A stretch of DNA of 64,000 bases from Saccharospirillum sp043196875 (GCF_043196875.1 NZ_JBEBMX010000004.1:248001-312000), one strand, 5' to 3'; counted from the first letter of the stretch, positions 53,548-62,972 are shown. Notes: generated by a model from the sequence alone, not told the origin. Made by a program: numbers and translations.

Positions 53548-54228
53548 ATGGCTGCCGACAGTCCATTGATGGCGCTGTTTGGCCGATCTCCGGTCAAGCC
53601 CATTCAAGAGCACATCAAAAAAGCCCACGCCTGCGCCGAACGCCTGCTCGACTTTTATGACACCGCGCTCAGCGGTGACTACCAAGCTGCCGAACAGGTT
53701 CGCCTCGATATTGCCGGATTGGAAAAAGACGCCGACAAGCTGAAAAAGGACATTCGGGTTCATCTGCCCAACAGCCTGTTTATGCCGGTGCCCCGTTCGG
53801 ATCTGCTCGAACTGGTCACCCAGCAAGACCGCCTGGCCAACCGCGCCAAGGACATCGCCGGCATCATGGTCGGTCGTGAAATGGCCATTCCCGCACCGCT
53901 GCAACCGCTGATGCGTGAATACCTGGAAGCGGCCATCGCGACCAGTGCCAAGGCCGCCGACGCTTTGGCCGAACTGGACGAATTATTCGAAACCGGTTTC
54001 GGTACCAAGGAAATCACTCTGGTGTCCAAACTGATCGACGCTCTGGATGATCAGGAACACCGCACGGACGAATTGGAAATCAACATCCGCAAGGCCCTGC
54101 GTGCCGTGGAATTGGATCATCCGCCCATTGAGGTGATGTTCCTCTACCGCGTCATCGAGTTGATCGGCGATCTGGCCGATGTCGCTCAGCGCGTAGGCGC
54201 CCGCCTGCAAATCCTCATGGCTCGCTGA
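53548..54228 (+). CDS. DUF47 family phosphate transport regulator (PhoU-like)
   Basis: The 226-residue protein is an all-helical PhoU-related DUF47 member (MALFGRSPVKPIQEHIKKAH; LPNSLFMPVPRSDLLELVTQ; the end with ELIGDLADVAQRVGARLQIL). Such genes almost always precede a Pit transporter and probably modulate it. ACAGAGGACAGCG precedes its start, and the same 13 bases precede pit. Its stop lies in a hairpin followed by T-rich sequence. Confidence 0.92.
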   Translation: MAADSPLMALFGRSPVKPIQEHIKKAHACAERLLDFYDTALSGDYQAAEQVRLDIAGLEKDADKLKKDIRVHLPNSLFMPVPRSDLLELVTQQDRLANRAKDIAGIMVGREMAIPAPLQPLMREYLEAAIATSAKAADALAELDELFETGFGTKEITLVSKLIDALDDQEHRTDELEINIRKALRAVELDHPPIEVMFLYRVIELIGDLADVAQRVGARLQILMAR

Positions 54229-54247
54229 TTCAGCGGGCCTTTCTTTT
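54219..54247 (+). terminator. Hairpin with T tract overlapping the DUF47 stop codon
   Basis: GGC-T-CGCTGA-T-TCAGCG-G-GCC (54219-54239) includes the TGA stop (54226-54228) and is followed by TTTCTTTT. It sits between the two genes of the DUF47-pit operon, so it would act as a partial terminator. Confidence 0.6.
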
Positions 54248-54274
54248 ATGTATTGTTAAGACAGAGGACAGCGC

Positions 54275-55540
54275 ATGACCATCATTGCCGAATATGGCCC
54301 ATGGTTCGTTCTGCTCGCCTGCGTTTTTGGTTTTTTCATGGCTTGGGGTGTTGGCGCCAACGACGTCGCCAACGCCATGGGTACCTCGGTCGGTTCGCGC
54401 GCCCTGACGGTGCGCCAGGCCATCGTCATCGCCATGATTTTCGAGTTCGCCGGGGCATACCTGGCTGGCGGTGAAGTCACCGGCACCATCCGCAAAGGCA
54501 TCGTCGATGCGTCGGTGCTCGAAGGCTCACCCGAATTATTAGTCTACGGCATGATGTCGGCACTGCTGGCCGCCGGGATCTGGTTGGTGATCGCTTCCTA
54601 TATGGGCTGGCCGGTCTCGACCACTCATTCCATTGTCGGCGCCATCGTCGGTTTTGCCGCCGTCGGCATCGGCGTCGACTATGTGCAGTGGGGCAAGGTA
54701 ACGACCATTGTCATGAGCTGGGTGATATCGCCACTGCTCTCCGGCACCATTGCCTTCCTGCTGTTCCGCTCTGTTTATCGCCTGATTCTCAATACCGACG
54801 ATCCGTTCGCCAACGCCAAGCGCTATGTGCCGGTTTATATGTTCCTGACCGGTTTTATCATCGCCATGGTGACGCTGACCAAAGGTCTGAAACACGTCGG
54901 CCTGCAGCTGTCCTTCCTGTCCAGTCTGGCGCTGGCCGCGCTGGCGGGTCTGGTGATTCTTGGTCTCGGTCTGCTGATGCTGCGCCGCGTTCAGGTTGAC
55001 CCCGAAGCCGACCGCGCCTTCCGTTACGCCTCGGTTGAACGCGTTTTTGCCGTGTTGATGATATTCACCGCCTGTGCCATGGCCTTCGCGCACGGCTCTA
55101 ACGACGTCGCCAATGCCGTGGGACCACTGGCGGCGGTCATTAATGTCGTTGCCAATCACGGCGATATTGCTGCTCAGTCGGCGATGCCAGCCTGGGTGCT
55201 GCTGATCGGCGGTGCGGGTATTGTCGTTGGTCTGGCGACCTTTGGTTACAAAGTGATGGGCACCATCGGGCGTCGCATTACCGAGCTCACGCCCAGCCGA
55301 GGCTTTGCCGCTGAGCTGGCTGCCGGTACCACCGTGGTGCTGGCCTCGGGCACCGGTCTGCCGATTTCCACCACCCACACTCTGGTGGGGGCGGTGCTCG
55401 GCGTCGGTCTGGCGCGCGGTATTTCCGCACTGAACCTGAGGGTTATTGGCACCATCGTCGCTTCCTGGGTGGTCACCCTGCCCGCCGGTGGTTTGCTCGC
55501 CATCCTCTTCTTCTTTATGTTTAAAGGCATGTTCGGCTAA
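54275..55540 (+). CDS. pit: Inorganic phosphate transporter, PiT family
   Basis: The 421-residue membrane protein has the two PiT repeats, WGVGANDVANAMGTSVGSRA near residue 25 and FAHGSNDVANAVGPLAAVIN near 275, with about ten helices. STTHSIVGAIVGFAAVG and STTHTLVGAVLGVG are also paired. It is a low-affinity phosphate (metal-phosphate) symporter, complementary to the high-affinity Pst system next door. The upstream 13-nt ribosome-binding region repeats that of DUF47. Confidence 0.96.
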   Translation: MTIIAEYGPWFVLLACVFGFFMAWGVGANDVANAMGTSVGSRALTVRQAIVIAMIFEFAGAYLAGGEVTGTIRKGIVDASVLEGSPELLVYGMMSALLAAGIWLVIASYMGWPVSTTHSIVGAIVGFAAVGIGVDYVQWGKVTTIVMSWVISPLLSGTIAFLLFRSVYRLILNTDDPFANAKRYVPVYMFLTGFIIAMVTLTKGLKHVGLQLSFLSSLALAALAGLVILGLGLLMLRRVQVDPEADRAFRYASVERVFAVLMIFTACAMAFAHGSNDVANAVGPLAAVINVVANHGDIAAQSAMPAWVLLIGGAGIVVGLATFGYKVMGTIGRRITELTPSRGFAAELAAGTTVVLASGTGLPISTTHTLVGAVLGVGLARGISALNLRVIGTIVASWVVTLPAGGLLAILFFFMFKGMFG

Positions 55541-55650
55541 GCCGGGCAGACGTCACCGGAACGTAAAAGCGCTGTTTTGTGAGCCCGATCGGCTCACAAG
55601 GCGGCGCCGGTCGATTATAATCCCGCGCCCTTTTGAACCGCCGGCTGTTC

Positions 55651-56337
55651 ATGTCGAAACTGTCGTTCACATCGTTGTTGCGAACTCTGGCGCTGTGTTG
55701 CCTGTCGCTGGTGTTGTTCAGCCTGTTGCTGACGGTGCCGCTGCGCTGGATCAATCCGCCGATCACCGCCTTTATCCTGCTCGATGGCGAAGCCTCTGCC
55801 AGCCAGATGCGCCAACACTGGACGCCACTCGATCAAATCGATCCAAACATGCCGATAGCCGTGGTCGCCTCGGAAGATCAGCTGTTTCCCACCCATTTCG
55901 GTTTTGATTTCAGTTCTATCTGGGAAGCAATCCACGAAGAAGACGGCCCGATGCGCGGCGCCTCCACACTCAGCCAGCAACTGTCTAAAAACCTCTATCT
56001 GTGGTCCGGCCGCAGCTTGTTCCGCAAGGGTATTGAAGCCTGGTTTACGCTGTTGATTGAACTGACCTGGCCCAAGGAGCGCATTCTGGAGGTCTATCTG
56101 AATGTGGTGGAGTTTGGTCCGGGCATTTATGGCGTGGGTCAGGCCAGCGAGACCTTTTTCGGCAAATCACCCAGCCAACTGACGCGCTATGAGGCGTCTT
56201 TGCTGGCCGCGGTACTGCCCAACCCCAAGCGGTTATCGGCGCAGCGCCCGTCCGACTACGTCTATAAGCGCGCCTACGATATCCGCAACGCCATCCGCTA
56301 CCTGGGCGGGCCCAGCTATCTGGCCGGTATTCTCTGA
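55651..56337 (+). CDS. mtgA: Monofunctional biosynthetic peptidoglycan transglycosylase
   Basis: The 228-residue protein has one N-terminal membrane anchor and a GT51 domain: VVASEDQLFPTHFGFDF with the catalytic Glu near residue 77, RGASTLSQQLSKNLYLW and RKGIEAWFTLLIELTWPKERILE in part, then VEFGPGIYGVGQAS. It polymerises lipid II to glycan strands outside the inner membrane. Start 55651 is the first ATG; a TTG 6 codons earlier is possible. Confidence 0.95.
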   Translation: MSKLSFTSLLRTLALCCLSLVLFSLLLTVPLRWINPPITAFILLDGEASASQMRQHWTPLDQIDPNMPIAVVASEDQLFPTHFGFDFSSIWEAIHEEDGPMRGASTLSQQLSKNLYLWSGRSLFRKGIEAWFTLLIELTWPKERILEVYLNVVEFGPGIYGVGQASETFFGKSPSQLTRYEASLLAAVLPNPKRLSAQRPSDYVYKRAYDIRNAIRYLGGPSYLAGIL

Positions 56338-56341
56338 CCGT

Positions 56342-57265
56342 TCAGCAATGGTCGTCGGTCGGGCAATGATGCGGCTGGTATTCCAGTTGCAAAGTGGTGT
56401 GACCGATGCCGAAATCGTGCTGCAACAGTTCGCTGGCGCGGTGAATCAGCGCATCGTCATCCGCCGCCTGTGGGCGAACCAGATGCGCGGTCAGGGCCGT
56501 TTCCGTGGTACTTAACGCCCAGACGTGCAGATGGTGCACATCCAACACATCCGGCAGTTGCTCCAGGGCCATTTCCACCTGACGCAGATCGATATTCTTC
56601 GGCACCGCATCGACCGCCAGGTTCAGCGATTCGGTCAGTAACGACCAGGTGCCGACCAGAATCACCGCAGCAATGACCAGACTGACCAGCGGGTCGATCC
56701 AGCTGATGCCGGTCAGTAGAATCAAACCACCGGCAATGACCACGCCGAGCGACACCCCCGCATCCGCCGCCATATGCAAAAAGGCGCCACGAATGTTCAG
56801 ATCGTGCTGACCCTTCATAAAGAGCAGCATGGTCAGAGCGTTGATCAGCGTGCCGATGGCGGCGACGCTGATCACGGTAACACCGGCGACCGGCGCCGGA
56901 TCGCTGAACCGCTGTAGCGCCTCCCAGGCGATGGCACCGACTGCCACCAGTAACAGCAAGGCATTGGCCAGCGCCGCCAGAATAGTGGTTTTCTTCAAAC
57001 CGAAGGTGCGCAATCGACTGCTATGACGCCGGGCCAGCGCACTGGCACCCCAGGCCAGCAACAGACCGAGTACGTCGCTGAGGTTATGGCCAGCATCGGC
57101 CAGCAACGCCAGCGATCCGGCCCAGAAACCGTACAACGCCTCGATCACCACAAAGCCAAGATTCAGCGCCACGCCCAGTGCAAAGGCCCGGTTGTATTGC
57201 GCCGGTGCATGAGCGTGACCGTGTGAATGGTTATGCCCGGCGGTTGAACCGTGATGATGCGACAT
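56342..57265 (-). CDS. Cation diffusion facilitator (ZitB/CzcD-like zinc/cadmium efflux)
   Basis: The 307-residue inner-membrane antiporter has a His-rich N-terminus, six helices and the transport-site motifs ADAGHNLSDVLG near residue 50 and HMAADAGVSLGVV near 165. The C-terminal cytoplasmic domain carries DVHHLHVWAL and ends with a His/Cys-rich tail (YQPHHCPTDDHC). It exports Zn2+ or Cd2+. A MerR-type operator covers its promoter. The start is ATG 57265, with an adjacent ATG at 57268. Confidence 0.93.
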   Translation of the reverse strand: MSHHHGSTAGHNHSHGHAHAPAQYNRAFALGVALNLGFVVIEALYGFWAGSLALLADAGHNLSDVLGLLLAWGASALARRHSSRLRTFGLKKTTILAALANALLLLVAVGAIAWEALQRFSDPAPVAGVTVISVAAIGTLINALTMLLFMKGQHDLNIRGAFLHMAADAGVSLGVVIAGGLILLTGISWIDPLVSLVIAAVILVGTWSLLTESLNLAVDAVPKNIDLRQVEMALEQLPDVLDVHHLHVWALSTTETALTAHLVRPQAADDDALIHRASELLQHDFGIGHTTLQLEYQPHHCPTDDHC

Positions 57266-57301
57266 CAAAACATCTCCTTCAGGATTTGATGCTTATTAAA
57301 A

Positions 57302-57322
57302 ACCCTCAAGTCATTGTAGGTT
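57302..57322 (-). promoter_or_regulatory. MerR-family (CadR/PbrR/ZntR-like) metal-responsive operator
   Basis: ACCCT-CA-AGT-CAT-T-GT-AGGTT matches the CadR/PbrR-type pattern ACCCT-N2-AGT-N3-T-N2-AGGGT with one mismatch. On the minus strand a TTGAAC -35 overlaps it, and an AT-rich -10 (TTTAAT) follows after about 19 bp, the long spacer typical of MerR-controlled promoters. No merR gene lies next to it. Confidence 0.6.
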
Positions 57323-57391
57323 CAAGCCCAATCTTCGCGACCGGGCAGACGGCGGTATATAGTGGCGCTTTTGCCGACGGACCGAACCACC

Positions 57392-58258
57392 ATGACCGCT
57401 TCCCCGCACCTGATCAGCTTCACCCTCCTGGCTCTGGTCGCCTTCGCCGCCAACTCGGTACTGTGTCGCTGGGCTCTGGGTGACGCCACCATTGATGCCG
57501 CTTCCTTTACCGCCGTACGGCTGGTCGCCGGCGCCCTGGTGTTATTGCTGCTGGTTAAATTGAGCAGCCACAAACTGCCGCTTTATCGCGCCGTCAAAGC
57601 CGGCTCTATTTCCGGCGCCGCCTGGTTGTTTCTCTATGCGGCGGGCTTTTCCTTTGCCTATATCCAGCTCGATACCGCCACCGGCGCGCTGATTCTGTTC
57701 GGCACCGTGCAACTGACGCTGATCGGCATCAGCCTGTGGCAAGGACATCGCTTGAACAGCACCGAATGGGCCGGTGTGTTTGCCGCCTGTGCTGGTTTCG
57801 TCTATCTGATTCTGCCGGATCTGACCACACCATCGTTGCGAGGCATGGTGTTAATGATGGGCGCGGGCATCGCCTGGGGTTTGTATACGCTCAACGGTCG
57901 CGGCTCCAGCCAGCCGCTGCTCGATACTGCCGGCAATTTTGTGCGCACCGCGCCGCTGGTCTTGCTGTTGTTCGTGCCTTTTATTGAAACCGTGCAAATC
58001 AGCCGGGAAGGTTTCTGGCTGGCGGTGCTGTCGGGTGCGCTGGCTTCCGGCTGTGGCTATGCGTTGTGGTATGCGGTGTTGCCGTCGCTCAGTGGTGTTC
58101 AGGCTGGGGTTTTGCAGTTGTCGGTGCCGCTCTTGGCGGCTGCCGGTGGGGTGCTTTTGGTGGGAGAACGACTGGACCCGCGTCTGGTGCTGGCCAGCTT
58201 TTTACTGCTCGGCGGCATCGCCCTGGTGCTGTGGGGACGCCGCCAAGTCAAAGCGTGA
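57392..58258 (+). CDS. EamA/DMT family transporter
   Basis: The 288-residue membrane protein has ten predicted helices in two EamA repeats (ALVAFAANSVLCRWALGDA; GAGIAWGLYTLNGRGSS). It is probably an exporter of small metabolites; the substrate cannot be told. ATG 57392 follows a -10-like TATATA at 57356. It is divergent from the cation efflux gene. Confidence 0.88.
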   Translation: MTASPHLISFTLLALVAFAANSVLCRWALGDATIDAASFTAVRLVAGALVLLLLVKLSSHKLPLYRAVKAGSISGAAWLFLYAAGFSFAYIQLDTATGALILFGTVQLTLIGISLWQGHRLNSTEWAGVFAACAGFVYLILPDLTTPSLRGMVLMMGAGIAWGLYTLNGRGSSQPLLDTAGNFVRTAPLVLLLFVPFIETVQISREGFWLAVLSGALASGCGYALWYAVLPSLSGVQAGVLQLSVPLLAAAGGVLLVGERLDPRLVLASFLLLGGIALVLWGRRQVKA

Positions 58259-58266
58259 ATTAGGCG

Positions 58267-59325
58267 TCAATAAGGTGCTTCATCGTTGCGATTAAAATCG
58301 CGCATGAAGATGTCCCAGAAGGTCATGAATAAGGCGGCGATCAGGGGGCCGATTACAAAGCCATTAATTCCCATTAAGGCGATACCGCCCAAGGTAGAAA
58401 ACAGCACAACGTAATCAGGCAGTTTGGTGTCTCGTCCGACCAGAATGGGGCGCAGAATATTATCAGCCAAGCCAATGACCACCATACCGTAAGCCACCAG
58501 CACGATACCGGAAATCCACGACCCACTGGCGATCAGGTAGATCGCCGCCGGGCCCCAAACCAGGGCTGCACCAACGGCCGGAATCAGCGACAAAATTGCC
58601 ATCAGCACACCCCACAAAATCACCGCCGGTATGCCCAGAATGGCAAAAATGATACTGCCCAGGGCGCCTTGAACGATGGCGACCACCAGGTTGCCTTTGA
58701 CCGTTGCACGGGTCACTTCAGCGAATTTATCGAACAGCCGATGTTCGCGTTCATCACCGAGCGGCAAAGCGCGGATAAAAAGCGCAATCAGTTTGTGGCC
58801 ATCGCGCAGCAGGAAAAACGCCAGATACAGCATCAAGCCGAGGTTCAACACCAGGCTCATGGTGTTCTGACCGATACTCAGCGTTTCCTGAGCCAGGTAC
58901 TGGCTGGCGGTGACCGCAAAATCCGACAGGCGCTGACGGACATTCTCGGTATCAATACCCGCCTTGTTCAGTAAATCTGGAACCATCGGGAAGGCCGTAC
59001 GCAACTGATCGAGAATATCGCCCAGTGAGATGTCGCCCTCCTGAATACTCTGAAACAGGTTAACGGCTTCATTGACCACCTGCATAACGATCAGCAGTAC
59101 CGGCAAAACCACGATGACAACGCAACACAATAACGTGATCAGCGCCGACAAGTTGCGGCGATTGCCAGTAAGCCGTAGGAATCGTGTCTGCAGCGGATAA
59201 AAAATAACAGTAATGGCAACGGCCCAGAAAATGGCGCCCCAAAAAGGTTCTAATACAAAGAAAAATGCCAGGCTGACGAGCAGTAATAAGAGCAGAAAAA
59301 ACCGGTTTTCGAGTGTTTGCCTCAT
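58267..59325 (-). CDS. AI-2E family transporter (PerM/YdiK-like)
   Basis: The 352-residue protein has eight predicted helices with the family motifs FWGAIFWAVAITVIFYPLQ at the start, GIPAVILWGVLMAILSLIPA near residue 235 and DNILRPILVGRDTKLPDYVV near 285. AI-2E proteins include autoinducer-2 exporters and Na+/H+ antiporters; the name does not prove function. It is convergent with the EamA gene, 8 bp apart. Confidence 0.9.
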   Translation of the reverse strand: MRQTLENRFFLLLLLLVSLAFFFVLEPFWGAIFWAVAITVIFYPLQTRFLRLTGNRRNLSALITLLCCVVIVVLPVLLIVMQVVNEAVNLFQSIQEGDISLGDILDQLRTAFPMVPDLLNKAGIDTENVRQRLSDFAVTASQYLAQETLSIGQNTMSLVLNLGLMLYLAFFLLRDGHKLIALFIRALPLGDEREHRLFDKFAEVTRATVKGNLVVAIVQGALGSIIFAILGIPAVILWGVLMAILSLIPAVGAALVWGPAAIYLIASGSWISGIVLVAYGMVVIGLADNILRPILVGRDTKLPDYVVLFSTLGGIALMGINGFVIGPLIAALFMTFWDIFMRDFNRNDEAPY

Positions 59326-59400
59326 GGCAATGGGTTCCCTGAATACTCAGTCTGCCACATTACTCGAAAGCCGGTTTTCATACAGCATTCCGTCATCGCT

Positions 59401-61029
59401 TTACACTTGGAAACGTGATGCCCGTTGCGATAATTCATTCGCCACCGAAGCCAATTCCTGCGATGACATTTCGATCGCCTTGGCCTGCTCTTCGGTACTC
59501 AATGTTTGCTCACTGATCTGAACCACGTTGCTGTTGATGTTCTGGATCACCGCGCTTTGCTGGGTGGTTGCCGCAGCAATCTGCTGGGTTTGGTCAGACA
59601 GCTCATCCAGCGCCTGACGAATTTGCCCGAACGATTCGGTGACCTCAGCCATCTGCTCGGTGGTGCGGCTGGCATAGCTGCGGCTGTCATCCATCACCTG
59701 GTAAGCCTGTTCGGCGCGTTGCTGCAATTGCTCGATCTTGCCGCGAATTGCCTCGGTGGATTCCTGAGTTTTGGACGCCAGGGTGCGCACTTCATCCGCC
59801 ACCACAGCAAAGCCACGACCCTGCTCGCCGGCACGCGCCGCTTCGATCGCTGCGTTCAGCGCCAGTAAGTTAGTCTGGTCGGCGACGCCAGTAATGACTT
59901 CGACGATCTCATCAATGCTGCGCATCTCGATGGCCAGTGAGCGTATGACCTCGGCGGCCTCGCCCACTTCCGACACCAACCGATCGGTCACTTCACGGGT
60001 GGTGTCCAGCGTCTGCTGACCACTTTCGGCATTCTGGCGAACGCCGCTGGCCAGGTCGCTGGTTTTCTCAGTGTTGCGCGCCACATCATCAAAGGTAGCG
60101 GTCATTTCTTCGATGGCTGCAGCGATGGAATCGATGGCGCTCAACTGCTGCTGAATTTCACCGCGGGTGGTGCTGATCGACTGACTGAGCTCTTCACTGG
60201 TAGCGTTCAGTACGTCGCTTTGATCGCGAACATCGAGAATGACCGAACGGGTTGAATCGAGCAGTGAATGCAGCGACTGCGCAATCTGGTTGACCTCCCA
60301 ACTCGGCTGGGTTGGCAGCCGCTGCTTCAGATCAAGATCATCCGAGACACCCAGGGTAAATTGAGTCACCCGCGCCACTGGTCCGGAAATCTGCGAGCCG
60401 ATGCGCCACGACAGCAATCCCAGCACCACCAGTACGCCTGCCGCGCCGAGCAGTACCCAGCGTTGCAGCTGGAAGTAACGCTTGTCGATATCGTGGGTAT
60501 ACATGCCCGTCACCAGGGTCCAATTCCAGGGCCGGTAAGCGACGCCGAGACTAAGCTTAGGTTGCGGCTGTGCTTCACCCACCTTGGGCCACAGGTAATT
60601 AAAACGGCCACGACCGTTACCCGCTTCAACGGCACGCTCAATGCCCACCATCACCGCCGTACCCTCAGTGTCGAGAATCTGCCGGCCGTCGCTGCCCATG
60701 ATCTCTGCGGAGGGATGCTGCAGCACCCGCAATGACCGACTGTCGAGCGTGAAGACGTATTCGTCTTGCAGATAACGCAACTGATTCAACAGCCTGATGG
60801 CTTCAGACTGGGCTTCGGTTTCGCTCATATCACCGGCCCGAACCTGTGCTCGAAAACCATCCAACAAGGTCACAACACTGTCCAATTGTGCCTGCATCAA
60901 CTGGGCACGATCTTCGATCATTTGCTCACGCACCACACCGAGCAATAACAGCACAACACCGATCAAAGCGACCATGGCCAGACCGGACAATAGCGCCAAA
61001 CGATGAAAAATCTTCAGACGACTGAACAT
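59401..61029 (-). CDS. Methyl-accepting chemotaxis protein with periplasmic Cache domain
   Basis: The 542-residue receptor has an N-terminal membrane helix (12-32), a single-Cache domain of sCache_2 type (about 45-185; YLQDEYVFTLDSRSLRVLQH, WTLVTGMYTHDIDKRY), a second helix (about 190-210), HAMP and a signalling domain with tip DQTNLLALNAAIEAARAGEQ near residue 385. The ligand is unknown; sCache_2 often binds small carboxylates. The start at 61029 is chosen over one 22 codons upstream. The nearby flagellar or che genes are absent. Confidence 0.94.
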   Translation of the reverse strand: MFSRLKIFHRLALLSGLAMVALIGVVLLLLGVVREQMIEDRAQLMQAQLDSVVTLLDGFRAQVRAGDMSETEAQSEAIRLLNQLRYLQDEYVFTLDSRSLRVLQHPSAEIMGSDGRQILDTEGTAVMVGIERAVEAGNGRGRFNYLWPKVGEAQPQPKLSLGVAYRPWNWTLVTGMYTHDIDKRYFQLQRWVLLGAAGVLVVLGLLSWRIGSQISGPVARVTQFTLGVSDDLDLKQRLPTQPSWEVNQIAQSLHSLLDSTRSVILDVRDQSDVLNATSEELSQSISTTRGEIQQQLSAIDSIAAAIEEMTATFDDVARNTEKTSDLASGVRQNAESGQQTLDTTREVTDRLVSEVGEAAEVIRSLAIEMRSIDEIVEVITGVADQTNLLALNAAIEAARAGEQGRGFAVVADEVRTLASKTQESTEAIRGKIEQLQQRAEQAYQVMDDSRSYASRTTEQMAEVTESFGQIRQALDELSDQTQQIAAATTQQSAVIQNINSNVVQISEQTLSTEEQAKAIEMSSQELASVANELSQRASRFQV

Positions 61030-61171
61030 AAGGCAGGAACACTCCACAGCAGGAGGTTGGTACAACTCGGCGTTATAAACCGAACCCGCCACCAATCTAT
61101 GGGTGAAAATTTGTGAAGCAAGTCACAGAGTTGATCTGAGTCAGACTGAATGAAAAAAGGTGACTTCCGGC

Positions 61172-61537
61172 CTAAAACAGACGCTCGCGGAAAATAAAGA
61201 AGACCGCACCGAGCAAACACAAGCCCGCCCAGAGATAATCCAGTTTGAGTGGCTCACGCAGGTAAAAAAGTGCGAACGGCACGAACACACTGAGGGTAAT
61301 GACCTCCTGCAGTATTTTCAGCTGTCCTACCGAGTAAACCGTATGACCGATACGATTCGCCGGTACCTGCAACAGGTATTCAAACAAGGCGATACCCCAG
61401 CTGAACAGCGCCGCAATGATCCAGGGTTTGTGATTGAGCGTCTTAAGGTGGGCGTACCAGGCAAAGGTCATAAAGACGTTGGAACAGGTCAGCAACAGGA
61501 CGGTGATTACCAGCGGCGGCACGATGTTAACTTCCAA
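61172..61537 (-). CDS. DUF486 family membrane protein
   Basis: The 121-residue protein has four predicted helices and the DUF486 pattern: LLLTCSNVFMTFAWYAHLK, then LFEYLLQVPANRIGH and FYLREPLKLDYLWAGLCL. The family is related to small drug/metabolite transporters; function is unknown. The 142 bp toward the chemoreceptor hold no gene. Confidence 0.85.
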   Translation of the reverse strand: MEVNIVPPLVITVLLLTCSNVFMTFAWYAHLKTLNHKPWIIAALFSWGIALFEYLLQVPANRIGHTVYSVGQLKILQEVITLSVFVPFALFYLREPLKLDYLWAGLCLLGAVFFIFRERLF

Positions 61538-61538
61538 T

Positions 61539-61573
61539 AAAAAGGGTCAGCCAGTGTAATACTGGACTGACCC
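61539..61573 (-). terminator. Terminator downstream of the gene at 61611-62054
   Basis: GGGTCAG-CCAGT-GTAAT-ACTGG-A-CTGACCC has one bulge and is followed by TTTTT on the minus strand. Confidence 0.8.
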
Positions 61574-61610
61574 TGAATCATCCTGATGCGTTGCTAAAAG
61601 ACGCCAGGCG

Positions 61611-62054
61611 CTACAAAGAGGATTGCAAAAACCGCAGTTCATCCACCAAACGATCGCTGTGGATCACCAACTGGCTGAGCACATCCTGCTCGTCATCGCT
61701 CCAGTCCAGATCCGCCGCTTCATCGACTTCACTGCGCCACTGGGCTTCAGCTTCCATCAGCCGTAACACCAAAGTCGCTTCGGAATGCACTCGCGACTGA
61801 ACCCAATCACTGATGGCCTTGAGCAAGGCCCGTTCCTGATTTCCAGCCTGCGGCAACTCACCGCGAGCACGTTCCATGGCCTCAATTCGTCCCAACATAG
61901 CGCTGCGCGCCTCTATGGCACGTCGCAACAGCGTCTCTGTGGGTGCGGACACCACTTCCTGATCGACCAGATCCTGATAGCGTTCGATCAATTCCAGACC
62001 GTGGGCATGTATGCCCGCCAGTGCCGCCCCATACTCATCGCGTAAGATCGACAT
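61611..62054 (-). CDS. Uncharacterised helical protein
   Basis: The 147-residue protein is acidic and helical throughout, without signal peptide or membrane segment. I do not recognise a family. AGGAGG lies just before ATG 62054, so translation should be strong. LIERYQDLVDQEVVSAPTET and LVLRLMEAEAQWRSEVDEAA suggest a coiled-coil or helical bundle. It is divergent from the gene at 62233 across 178 bp, and has its own terminator. Confidence 0.65.
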   Translation of the reverse strand: MSILRDEYGAALAGIHAHGLELIERYQDLVDQEVVSAPTETLLRRAIEARSAMLGRIEAMERARGELPQAGNQERALLKAISDWVQSRVHSEATLVLRLMEAEAQWRSEVDEAADLDWSDDEQDVLSQLVIHSDRLVDELRFLQSSL

Positions 62055-62232
62055 CCTGGCCTCCTCGCCTCGAACCCTGGTTGATCGGGCACAAAGCCCG
62101 ACGTGAACGGCTTCATCATGGCGCCACTGCGGTAAAAATAAAGCCCCGACCAAGTAAAGGCGCTAAGCTGGTTGAAAAATAGCCAATCAACCGTATCTTA
62201 GAAAGCACACGTTCGACCAGGGAGGCAAAACA

Positions 62233-62958
62233 ATGCCCATCGAACCGACTGGTAGTCTCAACAACCTCAATCCGCTGAACCGTCAGGACAGCCTGAACGC
62301 GCCCCAGACGCGTGCCGCTGAACAGACGACACCAGCGCCCCAATCGCCCAACCAGAACGCCGTTCAAGCCGACGTTCAGGTCGATACCAGCATCGACAGC
62401 CGCCGTGCTGCCATTCGCTCTCAAGTGCAGGAAGCCAATGAACTGGCGGTCTCGCAGCAAGACAGAGGCGAAGTGCTGGAGCAACTGCGCGGCGAGCGCG
62501 AACGTCTGGCTCAAGGTTCTGACGATGCCAATGACTCGACAGAACAGCCGGAAAGCCAGCGCCTGGTCAGCGAAGACACCTTTGCTGCGCTGGAGCGAAT
62601 CCGCTCGCTGGCAGTGGAGGATCCCTTTGGCACCGGCTCGGCCGACGCCGGCCCGCTGGCTGACAACGGCTTTTTCGTGCGCAGCCGTCAGGACGCGGTC
62701 GATACGCTGGACCAGGCCATCAGCGCGCTGGAGCGTCAGTCCGATCTGGATACCGGCCGTTTGGAAGAGTTGCGTGAAACCTTCAATACCAACCAGGACG
62801 CCACCCTGAGCGAGGGCAACAGGGCTTTCAGCGATGGTGAAGAGGCCGGTTCAGCGGCGGCTCAACTGGCACTGGATATTCGTGAACAAACGCCGACCGA
62901 TCTGTTCGGCTTAGGTGAGGAAGATCGGGAAACCGTGCTCAGTGCACTGCAACCTTAA
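62233..62958 (+). CDS. Uncharacterised acidic protein, disordered N-terminus
   Basis: The 241-residue protein has a Gln/Asn/Pro/Thr-rich N-terminal 50 residues, likely disordered, then helical segments (RRAAIRSQVQEANELAVSQQ; QDAVDTLDQAISALERQSDL). No signal peptide or membrane helix is present. GGGAGG precedes the ATG by 8 nt. No family is recognised; the mix of a Ser/Asn-rich start and helices vaguely recalls flagellar or secreted proteins but is not enough for a call. A strong terminator follows. Confidence 0.65.
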   Translation: MPIEPTGSLNNLNPLNRQDSLNAPQTRAAEQTTPAPQSPNQNAVQADVQVDTSIDSRRAAIRSQVQEANELAVSQQDRGEVLEQLRGERERLAQGSDDANDSTEQPESQRLVSEDTFAALERIRSLAVEDPFGTGSADAGPLADNGFFVRSRQDAVDTLDQAISALERQSDLDTGRLEELRETFNTNQDATLSEGNRAFSDGEEAGSAAAQLALDIREQTPTDLFGLGEEDRETVLSALQP

Positions 62959-62972
62959 ATCACTGACGCATG

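Noticed and set aside
62233..62958. Flagellin or flagellar-hook-like protein
   Set aside because: Only a vague resemblance in composition; no flagellin terminal motifs and no flagellar genes nearby.
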